From Vermamoeba vermiformis (taxonomy: Eukaryota > Tubulinea > Echinamoebida), in NCBI GenBank assembly GCA_045837725.1, contig JBEWZL010000237.1, positions 62,001-126,000 of the forward strand: a stretch of 64,000 nucleotides of DNA, written 5' to 3'. The notes under the pieces are model-generated. The model did no database searches, was not told the origin of the DNA, and saw nothing but the letters and a program-made list of their open reading frames with translations. Below are positions 1 through 12,000 of this stretch, piece by piece (within the stretch, counting starts at the first letter, position 1; each line of letters starts with the position of its first letter). The translations under genes and the position numbers were made by a program.

Positions 1-143
1 GTAAATATTCGTAGAATAAACCACTGTATTGTAACACCATGAATCTCATTGTATGAATTGATTTCGGACAGGTCTAAAATTGGCATTAGAAAAATATCTT
101 CGGCGGCAATTGTTTCAATACAAAAGTGCTCGAAGAGATAACT

Positions 144-1362
144 ATGCTTTCAGACCGAATACTAAATCACACATTTGCCACCGCTGGAGTGGTCGCAGTA
201 GCAGGAATCGGGCTGTACTTCTTTCGAAAGGTAATCATCGCATATTCAATAAAAGGTGTTCTAAAATAATATCCGCTAGTTAATTGCAGGTGGAGTGAAC
301 CCCTATCACCCAGATCTGGCAGGGAAAGTAAGGATCTTGTTCAATTAATTTCAAAAATAATTGGGTGCAGACAGCAATAGTTACAGGCGGAAACACTGGA
401 ATAGGTTATGAAACTGTAAAATCTCTGGCAAAATTAAATGCCAATGTTATTGTGAGTAAGTAGTTGCAACTGATAATGCCATCCGTTTTGACAAGTGTCT
501 AACTTTCAATTCTTCAGCGGTCAGAAGTGATGAAAAAGGCATCCGCACCGTTGAAAAACTTCGCAAAGAGACTGGAAACTATCGAATCGATTACCTCGTA
601 CTCGAGCTGTCAAGTTTCAAATCGATCCACAACTTTGTCAAAGAATTCGAGAAGAGAGGTCAAAAGATTGATATTCTTATCAACAATGCCGGTGTGCTGG
701 TATGAAGTGATATTCCAATGAGATTGATCGAAATATAACCTGGCTTACAGGCTCCACCAAGTTCTCTTACCGAGGACGGCTTAGAATTTCATTTCGGCGT
801 GAACTACTTGGGTCACTTTCTTCTCACAAATCTCTTACTGAGGGCTAACTTACTTGCTGATGGATCGCGCATTGTATCACTATCATCGCACGGACACTTC
901 TCCGGCAAGATCAACTTTGACGATTTGAACTGCAGCGGATTCTACGCTTACGCTCAAAGCAAACTCGCAATCATTCTTTTCTCTCGCGAACTGAACCGCA
1001 GACTGAAAGAACAAGGCAAGAACATTATCTCTGTCTCGTGCCATCCTGGCATGGGTAAGTTACTCTGAACCATTAAATTACGTGACTAAACGTTTCATGT
1101 TAAAGTGGTCACTGAGATGGGACGGCACATTCCTTGGTACTTCAAGCTGGTCATGACTCCTATCATGCGTTGGTTCACAAAAACAGCCGAACAGGGAGCC
1201 CAAACAACGCTCTATTGCGCACTTGCCCCTGAAGTTGCGAAGCAAGGTGGCGAGTACTTTTTTGACTGCAAATTGTATACGAAACCAAGTGCTGACGCTC
1301 GGGATGACAAGTTGGCTAAGAAGTTGTGGGAATTCAGCGAGAGATTGGCTAAACTGATTTAG
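144..1362 (+). CDS. Short-chain dehydrogenase/reductase, retinol dehydrogenase-like (tandem copy 1)
   Basis: Predicted NAD(P)-dependent SDR oxidoreductase of the RDH11-14/WWOX type; the substrate cannot be read from sequence. Exons 144-230, 280-327, 371-455, 518-699, 751-1054 and 1106-1362 join in frame to 320 residues, normal for the family. Visible motifs are the nucleotide-binding TGGNTGIGYE, the structural NNAG, the catalytic serine in SLSSHGH and the catalytic YAQSK (YxxxK). The N-terminus is hydrophobic (AGVVAVAGIGLYFF followed by RK), suggesting a membrane anchor as in microsomal retinol dehydrogenases. The start was chosen because it lines up with the start of the neighbouring paralogue and supplies this anchor. 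The first intron ends at 279; using the later AG at 289 would put a stop in frame. The second copy follows 152 bp downstream on the same strand. Confidence 0.87.
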
Positions 1363-1514
1363 CATGCTGTACCTGACGTAACAAACTCAAGTATTAACAC
1401 TTCGTAACGAAGATTCTTGATATTGTGGATTTTGGTCAATAGTATTTATGGAATTGCCGTATTTGAGCTGTAGTGAAATTTTAAACCTGAACGAATTTAA
1501 CTAAACAACACAAG

Positions 1515-2766
1515 ATGAATACTCGCTTAGAATACTTCCAACGAAATAAGCTGGCCACTGCTGGCACCGTTGCTGCCGCTGGAATTGGTTTGTTCTTTTG
1601 GCGGAAGGTAAACTGAATCAACGCGCCAATTGGTGCCGTCATTAATTCATCTATTCAGTTTATCGGCGGTGCATCGAATCCCCATCACCCAGATTTAACG
1701 GGAAAGGTGAGTCAAAATTAATTTGTGATTTCAAAATAAATCAAAAATTAAAATATTTAGCTCGTGGTTGTCACCGGCGGAAACACGGGAATTGGGTATG
1801 AAACCGCTAAGGGCCTCGCCCAATTAAAAGCGGAAGTTATTGTGAGTAAGTGTTGTGTTACCAACGTGGCAAATCTGACCATTTCCTCTAGCGGTGAGAA
1901 GTGACGAAAAAGGCGTCCGTACTGTTGAAAAACTTCGCAAAGAGACTGGAAACTATCGAATCGACTACCTCGTGCTTGAGCTGTCAAGTTTCAAATCGAT
2001 CCACAACTTTGTCAAAGAATTCGAGAAGAGAGGTCAAAAAATTGATATTCTTATCAACAATGCTGGTGTGCTGGTAAATAGCTTTGGTAGTAAATGAATT
2101 TGACGGAATAATTATTTCGTGACAGGCACCGCCGTACACATTGACGGAAGAAGGTTTTGAATGGCAATTCGGCGTGAACTACATGGGTCACTTTCTGCTC
2201 ACAAATCTCTTACTGAGAGCTAACTTACTTGCCGATGGAGCGCGCATTGTATCACTCTCATCACATGGACACATCTCTGGCAAGATCAACTTTGACGATT
2301 TGAACTGGACCAAGAAGTACAGTGGATACTACGCGTATGCTCAAAGCAAACTCGCAAACATCCTTTTTGCTCGCGAACTGAATCGTAGGCTGAAAGAACA
2401 AGGCAAGAACATCACTGCTGTCTCGTGCCACCCTGGCATGGGTAAGTTACTCGGATCGACCTTACAAATTAGGAAATATACGTGCAAGACTTACGCTCCT
2501 ATGCAATAGTAACTACGCAGATGGGCCGTCACATTCCATGGCACCTCAGCTTGCTCATTGGCCTGGTGGCGTATCCGCTCTCCAAAAACCCGAAGCAAGG
2601 AGCACAAACAACGCTCTACTGTGCACTCGCGCCAGACGTTGTCAATCATGGCGGCGAGTACTTTGCCGAGTGCAAGGTGCATGCCAAGCCGAGTCCTGAC
2701 GCTGTTGACGACAACTTGGCCAAGAAGTTGTGGGAGGTCAGCGAGCAACTTGCCAAACTCGTGTAA
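1515..2766 (+). CDS. Short-chain dehydrogenase/reductase, retinol dehydrogenase-like (tandem copy 2)
   Basis: Paralogue of the upstream gene with the same six-exon plan: 1515-1607, 1659-1706, 1761-1845, 1892-2073, 2126-2441 and 2510-2766, giving 326 residues. It has an N-terminal hydrophobic segment (TVAAAGIGLFFWRK), TGGNTGIGYE for cofactor binding, NNAG, SLSSHGH with the catalytic serine, and YAQSK as the YxxxK active site. The fifth exon is four codons longer than in copy 1 (WTKKYSGYY against CSGFY). Parts of exons 4 and 5 are almost identical to copy 1 while introns and the ends differ, which fits tandem duplication followed by conversion or selection. It is convergent with ISCA1, with only about 80 bp between the stop codons. 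The substrate is unknown. Confidence 0.88.
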
Positions 2767-2848
2767 CGGATTGTCAAGCGCCTGTAGAATTAATACATGG
2801 TTTATTAATATGACATGGGTGGACTAATTACAAGGTGTGATAGTTGTG

Positions 2849-3598
2849 TTAAAGATTGAACGACTCGCCGCAGCCGCACGTGCCCTTTGCATTAGGGTTT
2901 GTAAACACAAATTCTGACTTTAGCTTATCTTTAACAAAATCCATTTCTGTTCCTATAATTGCTAGTGTTGCCTTGGGGTCTACTATTAGTGTAATGTCTA
3001 TAAATAAGATGGTTAGATTAACTTTTTGTGGACGGATCGAGGCACGTACCATCGGCTTTTACAACTTCGTCAGTCTTATTAATTGTTTCTGCAAAATGCA
3101 TAGTATATACATATCCGTTACATCCACCCTTTTTCACGCCAATTCGAATACCTGATAATAAAAATTTTCGATCAGATCCACGTCGCGTGCTCGGTTAGTT
3201 CAAACAACAATTTCATAAATGGCTGCGGCAGTGAAATGTAGATATAGTACTTACCAGCGCAAGGTGTCTTTCGTGTCTTCATGAGCTCTCTAACGCGCGA
3301 TTTGGCTGCATCTGTCTAAACAACGAAAAATATTAGTTCGTTTGCCAGAATATTTTAATAACGGAAAAAAATATATTATATTAACACTTAATTTTAATAC
3401 GTTCGAGCCATGGCTTAATAGAATTTTTCCGCAGAAATGGAAGAAAGCGGTATTTGGATCTCGGACGTAACTTTTTCTGGAACAATTTTTACAATAATCT
3501 TTAGTGCGAACGAGTCTAATAAAAATACTTACCATTGTAAATAACGATTTAGCACCTGAAGCTAAACGGCTAACTCCCGTCCTCACTACACCAGCCAT
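2849..3598 (-). CDS. ISCA1: Iron-sulfur cluster assembly protein ISCA1
   Basis: A-type scaffold/carrier protein for maturing [4Fe-4S] proteins, mitochondrial in other eukaryotes. Four exons (3533-3598, 3255-3315, 3050-3151, 2849-2982) join to 120 residues. The three conserved cluster-binding cysteines are present: one in GGCNGY and two in the C-terminal GTCGCGESFNL. The segment GTEMDFVKDKLKSEFVF is diagnostic of the ISCA1 branch rather than ISCA2. The N-terminus (MAGVVRTGVSRLASGAKSLF) is rich in Arg, Ser and Ala with no acidic residue, as expected of a mitochondrial presequence. The Cys-containing central exon is only 102 nt. All junctions fit GT-AG and keep frame. Confidence 0.92.
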
Positions 3599-4050
3599 TC
3601 TGCTTTGATCTGTTTAGTGCTTATTGAGAGTTGATAAATTTGTTATATAGAAGATTGATATGTTGCCTTCTACTCGTTTTGAAATTAATAATTACCCGAC
3701 AAACAATTTCGTAAAATTTTGGCAACCAGCCGAAATGGTACATTCAAAGAAATTTGTGCAGCGTAGTTGTAACCCTAATCAGATGCAGCTTGTGTAGACT
3801 GATTAGTGTTCTTAACTACGGAGGCAGCTCCGATGTTGTGGATCCGTCAGAAAAGCGTTCATGAAAAATCCTTAATTTCGCAACTCTTGCGACAATTTGG
3901 AACATTGTTCCGAAAATTACTTGTTTTCGACATAAAGCCATCGCCACCGGTGGATAATAAATAAATCTACTTAGGTTTATTAAATAATGCCCTCGGTACC
4001 AAAATAGGGCTTAAATAACACGGGTCGTGAGGAGCCAGATCAGAACTTGT
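3599..4050. other. Intergenic region upstream of ISCA1 and downstream of V-ATPase d
   Basis: This stretch must hold the ISCA1 promoter and the 3' end of the V-ATPase subunit d gene, both transcribed leftward. I see no coding exon. A small hairpin can form from CGGAG and CTCCG around 3819-3832. No clear TATA box or repeat is visible. Confidence 0.5.
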
Positions 4051-5782
4051 TTAGAAGATGGGGATGTATTGAGACATCTTAGCCTTTTGTCCTTGCACAA
4101 TACACTCGGCAATCCAAACGATGTTGCGGATCTCTTGCTCCTTCAACTTGAAGTAAGAGTAAAACACACCGTAGCCGAATTGTTGCAAGAAACTGAGTTT
4201 GTTCAATTGCACTTCGTACTCGAAGAAGGCCTCTTCCAGACCCTTGTCTTCAGAGTATTGAATATCGGACAACAAGTTGCGGTAAGTCTGCGATGTGGAA
4301 TGGTCAGATCGAGTCACGTGTGCTAGGTTACACGAAGGCATTGTTGCTTACCTGGAAGTTTTCAAGACTGCTGCGGACTTGATCGGCGTCATCAGCCTTC
4401 TTTAGCAGCTCAGTGCCTTCAGGGTACAAAGAACCAAAGCGAGGGTACAACCTACAAACACGCGTGTCAGATCTACTCTGTGACATCACTAGAACATATT
4501 CTAATATTGATTATAGTCTCCCTGTCGAGTTGAATAATAACGTACTTTTGTTTTTCGTCTTTTGTCAATTCAGTACCAAAACTGTTCAATGTGATGTTAA
4601 TGCTTCGTCTGTCAGCCTCGAACTACAGAAGCACGCAAATTAGTAATTCTAACGCTATAATGACACTATTAATAGATCTATATTAACTTACGGACAAAAC
4701 GTCGTGCATGACATCAGCGGTGGGGCCACCCAAACTCAAGCAGAAGTTGTAAAAATCTTCCAAATAAGCTTTGTACAAAGTGTTACGAATAATTTCAATG
4801 TTCAATTCGTCCAAATCCTTTGCTTCGAGGCATCCTTGAATATAAGGGCCTATTGTGAAATAAAAATTAAAAAACGGTACTGTCAAATCTCAGTTCGATC
4901 GTGCCCAGATCGCGGTATAAAATAGCTTTGTAAGCTATCTATCGCTTGGAAAAAATACTTACCAAGAGGAGTATCGATGAGGACTTCATTATACAAACTA
5001 GAAACAGAGTGTTCAACAGTGATCGTGTTCATGGTAGGGAAGAGACCCAAGGGGTGGCATTTTTCTCTCAATTCCTCGGGGTTACGCTCGTGCAAAGTAC
5101 CAGTAATCAATAAAATAACGTTGTCGATCATGTAGCCGTAACTGGATAATGAGATAAATTTAGTTTGTAATCCGACAAAAATAATAAAAATAACGTTGTG
5201 ACAACCCTGAACTTGGTTAAAGCGCCAATCAAAAAACAATTAATATTTTGATGCTACTTACGTAATATAATCCAAGAAATTGGACAAGGGCTTCACTGAA
5301 TTCGTGCGCAAATAGTTGAAGTGCTCCACCATCTTCAGAGTGCACTTTTCAGCGATGGTAGCAGTGGTAAGAGGACCAACTTCGCTGTCCAAGAAGTCTC
5401 CATATGAAGTGGCAGCCAATTGGAGCTTCAGATCTACGCGTGTAACGATTATTATTTGGATTAATTTTTATTACCCGAAAGAACAATTAAATGAACTTTC
5501 CGGCGTTATAATAACCGTGCAAAAATATCAATAAAATATGTTATAATAGCTGTATAATTACAGTAAATTATTGGAGCTAATTACAAACATCCGGATGCGC
5601 AAAATATCGAGCCATTAGGAAGCGCTATTCTTACCTTCCAAGTTCTCACATTGACACAAATTGGTATATTCAGTTTGATTTAATAATCCGAGCTTGAAGC
5701 CGCGCAAAAGGGCCTCAAGGAAACCGTCATCCATGTTGAAGGTGAAAAAGCCACCGGGGAGTTGGATCGAGGGAGCTGACAT
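4051..5782 (-). CDS. ATP6V0D: V-type proton ATPase subunit d (V0 sector)
   Basis: Subunit d caps the membrane c-ring of the vacuolar H+-ATPase and couples it to the central stalk, so it acts on endosomes, lysosomes or contractile vacuole. Seven exons (5635-5782, 5262-5433, 4963-5141, 4692-4849, 4546-4622, 4352-4451, 4051-4287) join to 356 residues, close to the usual 350. Family landmarks are present in order: an N-terminal [32 protein letters not shown] in the middle, [20 protein letters not shown], and a C-terminal [11 protein letters not shown]. It is a soluble all-helical protein with no predicted transmembrane segment. It is divergent from midasin across a 292-bp shared upstream region. 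Identification is secure. Confidence 0.95.
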
Positions 5783-6074
5783 ATTTGATGTGCTGATTAT
5801 ATATTTACACTATTGATTGAACTGTGTTCCTGTGGGTCCTCAGGTTGACAACGAACACCACTACGAAAACGACTGCGAAAAATTCTACGGGCGTCATAAA
5901 ATTGATAAAAGGGACGAAATTTCTTTTTTTTTATCGTTACAAGCTTCACGACCCAAGCACGCCATTCTTGTTCCTCATTACCTTGTGAGGTCACGATCCT
6001 TGTTTATTTATTTTTTTGTCCATTTGTCTTCCTTTTGTAAACCGATCCAGTTCCGATCAGATACAGCAAAAAAG
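5783..6074. promoter_or_regulatory. Divergent promoter region between V-ATPase d and midasin
   Basis: Both flanking genes start here and run outward, so 292 bp must contain two promoters. It includes an A/T-rich stretch with poly-T near 5930 and several GATC-containing words near 5995-6060. No specific factor site can be assigned. Confidence 0.55.
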
Positions 6075-9000
6075 ATGTCAACTTTTCAGTTTGACCTGCA
6101 GTTGGCTCTCATTAATATTATAGAGCGATTCCCTGAACGAAAGGGGGATCTGGCACACTTCTTACAGAGACAGGTGAGTGAATCTCGTGTGGCCATCTGG
6201 ATCGCACTGTTTTCTCAATTATATTTTTAAAAATTAATTATTCATGTACCATGGTGATAAAAGTTGCATATTGTATCGGGGATCGGTCGATTTTGAATTT
6301 TTGTAACAATAGCTAACCACAGTTTTGTCGAATCCAGATTTGGGCCAAGGAGGATCGGAAACTGATATTGAATACACTGGCACAAATGTTATTATATCCC
6401 CAAACAACAGAAGAGATAGCTATTAACGTTCTCCCAATCATTCCTGAACTGGTCACTCGCATCATCGACGAAAGCGCGATCCAAGGAGTTCCAGCGACTC
6501 TCCGTTTTCCTCTAATCGTTTGTGCTTTTAGCAAATTAATTTCTATAACACCACATATTTCAAATTTAATTATTGAATATTTTCGTAAGTCTCCATCAAT
6601 TTTGCAGTCGCTGGATCGCCATCAGATCGCATCTTCGGCCGAGAATGGCGCAGAGACTGAAGAAATGTGTTTGGAGTTAGTTAAAGCTGTGTACAGATTC
6701 CTTAAGTTCTCTATGAAGGACTTCAGTGCGTTGTGGACCTGGAGCCCTCTCTTTCCTCTCCTCCAACAACCAAACGAGGAGATCCGAGCATTTGTCTGCC
6801 AATGTCTTGTTATGGTGCTTGGAATTAGCGACCAACGCGTCCACAACAGCGAATTTTGTAAAAAGTTGTTAATAGAATGTAATTATATTATGCGGTAAGT
6901 CACAGAATATTACTAGAGACACGTGTTGGATGTGCTTTCTAACTCCGTTGCAGATTTGACGAAGATGAGGCTCGATTGCAGCAACGCCACTTAGAGGTTC
7001 TGAAGGCCAATACAGTTGAGATCAAGCAGATTGAGAATAGAATTGAAGGCAGTATTGTGACCGGAGCAGATCTTGGTTCTCGCCTCATCGACGTTTCTGG
7101 TTTCTTGCTACCGATTAAGCAAGAGCAAAAGTAAGTAGCAGTTCGATTTAGTTCAAGGATCTGGGTATCTAATGTGAGCTGTAGCTATTTGAACCAAGAT
7201 CGAAGAACGAATCTGGTCATGACTCCGACAACTCAACGAAACATCGAGTCTTTGACTCTTGCCATTTCTCAAGGAGCACCTATTTTGTTGCAAGGTCCTC
7301 CTGGCTCTGGCAAGACGTCGGCCGTTGATTACTTATCGAAAGTAACCGGCAATCATAGTATGTATCTCTGGATCTTGACACGAACCCAGATCCGACTAAT
7401 AATTCGTCTTAGATATGATTAAAATTCACCTCGGAGATCAAAGCGACGCAAAGATTTTGTTGGGCACGTACATTTGCACTGATGTTCCGGGAGAATTTCA
7501 CTGGGTGTCTGGTGCATTGACGCAAGCGGTGACTGAGGGTCGGTGGATCCTCATTGAAGACATCGACATGGCCTCCACTGAGGTATTATCGGTGTTAATT
7601 CCATTATTGGAAAAGCGGCAATTGTTTATTCCTGGCCGTGGTGAAGTTATTGATGCCGCTGAAGGCTTCCAGATCTTCGCCACACAAACTATGCACTCGC
7701 ACGGCCACGGTGGCAAAAACAGTAAGTAGTTCGTTCTATTGGTTAGCGGCTGTACTGACACCCCTTGTAGTCGATATCCTCAACAGTTTTTGGACACGTG
7801 TCATTGTAGAGCCACTGGGCTCCGAAGAGTTGACAGCTGTGTTGCGATACAGATTTTCTCCCATCGAGCCATTGATTGCAAAGATCATTGGTAAGGAAGA
7901 TAACTCGCTGATGTGATTATGACTAACAAATATATTAGAAACATTCGAGATGTTGCAACGTGCTCAAGAGGCTTCACCAACCCCTCCTACTCTGCCCCAG
8001 AGCACTGAACCTTCGGCCAACACTGAAGCTCAACAACAGCCTCAGATCCCTAAAATTCGCTCTGGTCGCTTTATTTCTATTCGCGACGTGACCAAGTGGT
8101 GCTCAAGAATTGAAGATGCCGTCAAGGGCTCAGACTTCAATAACAACGTGATTAGCTCGCAAGTGCGCGAGATCGTGTTCTTGGAAGCTGTTGATTGCTT
8201 CTGCTGCGCCATTGCAAAGGGTCCTCTGAGACGACAAGTCGTGGATCTGATTGCAAAAATCTGGCAAATTGAAGCAAGCCGCGTCGAGTACTTTGCTGCT
8301 AGCTACAAGCCTCAACTGAACGTTACCAAGTCTACAGTCAACCTCGGTCGTGTTGTGCAGTTGCCGATTTACAATCCTGACAACTCCAGCACTCCTTCGT
8401 TGCAATTGGAAAGTGATACTTATTGCTACACTAGACACTCGCTCGTGCTTATGGAGCGATTGGCACAATGTTTGAAGTAAGTGCATCATAAGAATTCCAA
8501 TTGAATGTAACCTAATCATTCTTAGACACGAGGAACCGATCTTATTGGTTGGTGAGACTGGTTGCGGTAAAACGAGTACTATTCAACACCTCGCCAAGAA
8601 ATTGAACCAGAAATTGGTTGTGCTGGTATGTTTGGATAGCATAGATAGGTTAAAGTTATGTCGCTAATGATTTTTTCAGAACTTGAATCAGCAGAGCGAC
8701 AGCGCAGACTTGTTGGGTGGTTTCAGACCGGTCGAGTTACGTTTGTTGTGCGTGCCATTGAAAAAGAAGTTCGACGCTCTGTTCACCAAGACTTTTTCAA
8801 AGAAAGCGAACACAGCTTTCCTTGAGAAAGTACATCAGTTCTTTGCGAACAAGGACTGGAAGAAATTGGTCATGTCCTTCCGAAAGGCCGTTCAAATGGT
8901 CAAGGACAAGATATTCAAAGAGCAAGAAGAGCCTGAGCGCGGCGAAGAGACTCAGCAACGAAAGAAGGCTAAGGACAACAAACCCCAATTACGCGAAGAG

Positions 9001-12000
9001 TGGGCCAAGTTCGAAGCCGCCGTGTCAAAGTTTGACATTCAGCAAGATCAAATCAAGAACAACTTTGCATTCTCGTTTGTCGAGGGTGCTCTGATTAAAG
9101 CCATTAAGAAGGGACAATGGGTCCTTCTCGACGAAATTAACTTGGCATCCGCCGAGACACTCGAAGTAAGTAACGCTAAATACAATTTGGCATATCCTAA
9201 CCAGCCTTTAGAGCTTGAGCGGCTTGCTTGAAGGAGGTTCAATCGTTTTGACCGAACGTGGAGATGTCACCGAGGTTCCAAGACACACCAACTTCAGACT
9301 CTTTGGCTCTATGAACCCCGCCAACGACTTTGGCAAGAAAGACTTGCCAGCTACTCTCCGCAATCGTTTCACTGAGTTCTACGTGGACGATATGGAAGAC
9401 CGAGATGACTTGAAGATCTTGGTTCAGTCGTACTTGAAGACCGTGGCACCTGGCATGCAAGTTGACAACATTGTCGACTTCTATTTGGCTGCTCGAGCTG
9501 AGGCTGCTAAGAACCTCACCGACGGAGCCAATCAACGACCTCATTTCAGTCTCCGAACGCTGTCTCGTACTTTGGAGTTCACCAAGCGTATCGCCAAACA
9601 ATACGGCTATCAACGTGCTTTGTACGAAGGAGCTTGCATGAGTTTCTTGACCCAACTCGACACGAAGTCCTATCCTGTCATGAAAGAGCTTATTAAGAAG
9701 CACTTGCAGAAAGGGTAAGTTTGCTTGTTCCAAATATACAGCTTGCTGTCGTACGCGAGGGAGAGTTGAAAATGATGTTTAGATGACGAGACTGAAATTA
9801 ACAATGTGTTGATCAAAATTTGGCCTGATACTTCAACGTTCCCCGAGAATACTAGCAATTGTTTTCACTTGCGACGAATTGTTATTAACCTTCATTACGT
9901 AGAATTCCTCAAGGTCAATTGAACAGAGCACCAAACCCGCCGTCTGACAATTACGTGAAGTTTGACCAGTTCTGGATCGAAAAGGGAACTGAGTCAATCA
10001 TCGAAGACCCAAGATACATTCTGACGACCACCATTCAAACGCACTTGAACAACTTGGGTCGTATTGCTGTGGCACGCAACTATCCTGTTCTGCTGCAAGG
10101 TCCTACTAGTGCTGGTAAAACTAGCATGGTGCAATACTTGGCCAAGAAGACTGGTCATCGTATGGTCCGTATCAACAACCACGAGCACACTGACATCCAA
10201 GAGTACTTGGGTCAATACACAACTGACCCGCAGACTGGTCAACTTAAGTTCCAAGAAGGCATTCTGGTCGAGGCTGTCCGCAATGGCTACTGGATTGTTT
10301 TGGACGAGCTGAACTTGGCTCCCTCAGAAGTTCTCGAAGCTTTGAATAGATTGCTTGACGACAACCGCGAGTTGTTTATTCCCGACACGCAACAAGTTAT
10401 CAAGCCTCACCCGAGTTTTATGTTGTTTGCCACTCAAAATCCTCCTGGTATTTACGGAGGTCGAAAAGTCTTGTCTCGTGCCTTCCGAAACCGTTTCTTG
10501 GAGCTGCACTTCGACGACATTCCCGACGATGAATTGCAGACTATCTTGAAGGAGCGTTGTGCCATCCCGGAGTCTTATGCCAAGAAGCTCATTGCCATCA
10601 TGAAGGATCTTCAGCGTCATCGCCAAGGCTCTAAGGTCTTTGCTGGCAAGCACGGGTTCATCACCTTGCGTGACTTGTTCAAGTGGGCCGAGCGACATCC
10701 CCACAGCTACGAACAGTTGGGAGTCGAAGGCTATATGCTCCTAGCTGAGCGTCTCCGAAATCACGAGGAGAAGCTCATTGTGAAGAAAGTTCTCGAAGAG
10801 CATTTGAAGATCAGCTTGGACATCGACAGACTCTACGAGTCCGAGACAAACGGCTCTGACGAGTTCCAACACTTCAACGAATTGTTGCAAACACACGATT
10901 CAGAAATGGCTCGTAAGGTCGTATGGACTCAGAGCATGAAGCGTTTGTTCACTCTTGTTGGTCGCTGCTTGCGCTACAAAGAGCCCGTGCTACTTGTTGG
11001 TGAGACTGGTACCGGCAAAACAATGATCTGCGAGTTGTGGAGCTGGCTGTTGAACCAACCGATGCAAACGTTGAACTGTCATCAACACACGGAGACTCAA
11101 GACTTCTTGGGAGGTCTGAGACCAGTACGCGGAAAAGAGAAGGTCACTGCTCAATTGGACGCTAGTGTTCGCGACTTCATTTCCAAGTCCACTTCTCTGC
11201 AGCATAACAGCGAGGTGATTCACAAGTACGCAGCGGTACCCGTGGATCAGCTTAATGGAAAAGACTTGATGAACGCCTTCGAAGAAATATTGCCTGTGGT
11301 GTTCAATATGAAGGTCCAAGAGAAAGAGATTGATGCTTCAAGCTCGTTGAAGAATCAACTGGCCTACCTAATTGCCAAGGCCGAAGAGATCCGCGTACTG
11401 GAGAAGGAGCTTCAAACTTTGTTCGCTTGGTACGATGGTCCTCTTGTACAAGCTATGAAGACTGGACAGCTCTTGTTAGTCGACGAAATATCACTTGCCG
11501 AAGATGCCGTGCTTGAGCGCCTCAACTCTGTGCTTGAGCCTAGTCGCACATTAACTTTGGCTGAAAAGGGAGGTGAAGCCATCGAAGAAATCGTCGCTCA
11601 CTCAGACTTCAGAGTGTTGGCTACTATGAACCCTGGAGGTGACTTTGGCAAGAAAGAACTGTCACCAGCTCTTCGTAACAGATTTACCGAGATCTATGTG
11701 CCTCAAATCAACTCTCGTGAAGATTTGTGCATGATCATCGAAGAACGATTCACCGTGCCTGCTTTGAAAGGCTTCGGCGACAAGCTGTTGGACTTCGTGG
11801 AATGGTTTTCATCCAAGCAAATTCACAAGAACCAATTCGCGCTCAACTTGCGTGATATTCTCGCCTGGGTGGAGTTCTTGAATCGCACTCTTGGCAAGAA
11901 TGCTGTCGTAAACAGCCCTGCTTCTGCTCCTCAAGATGTTCAAACTGCTTTGTACGAGTCGTACCTCCATGGTGCATCGTTGGTGTTGCTCGACGGTTTG

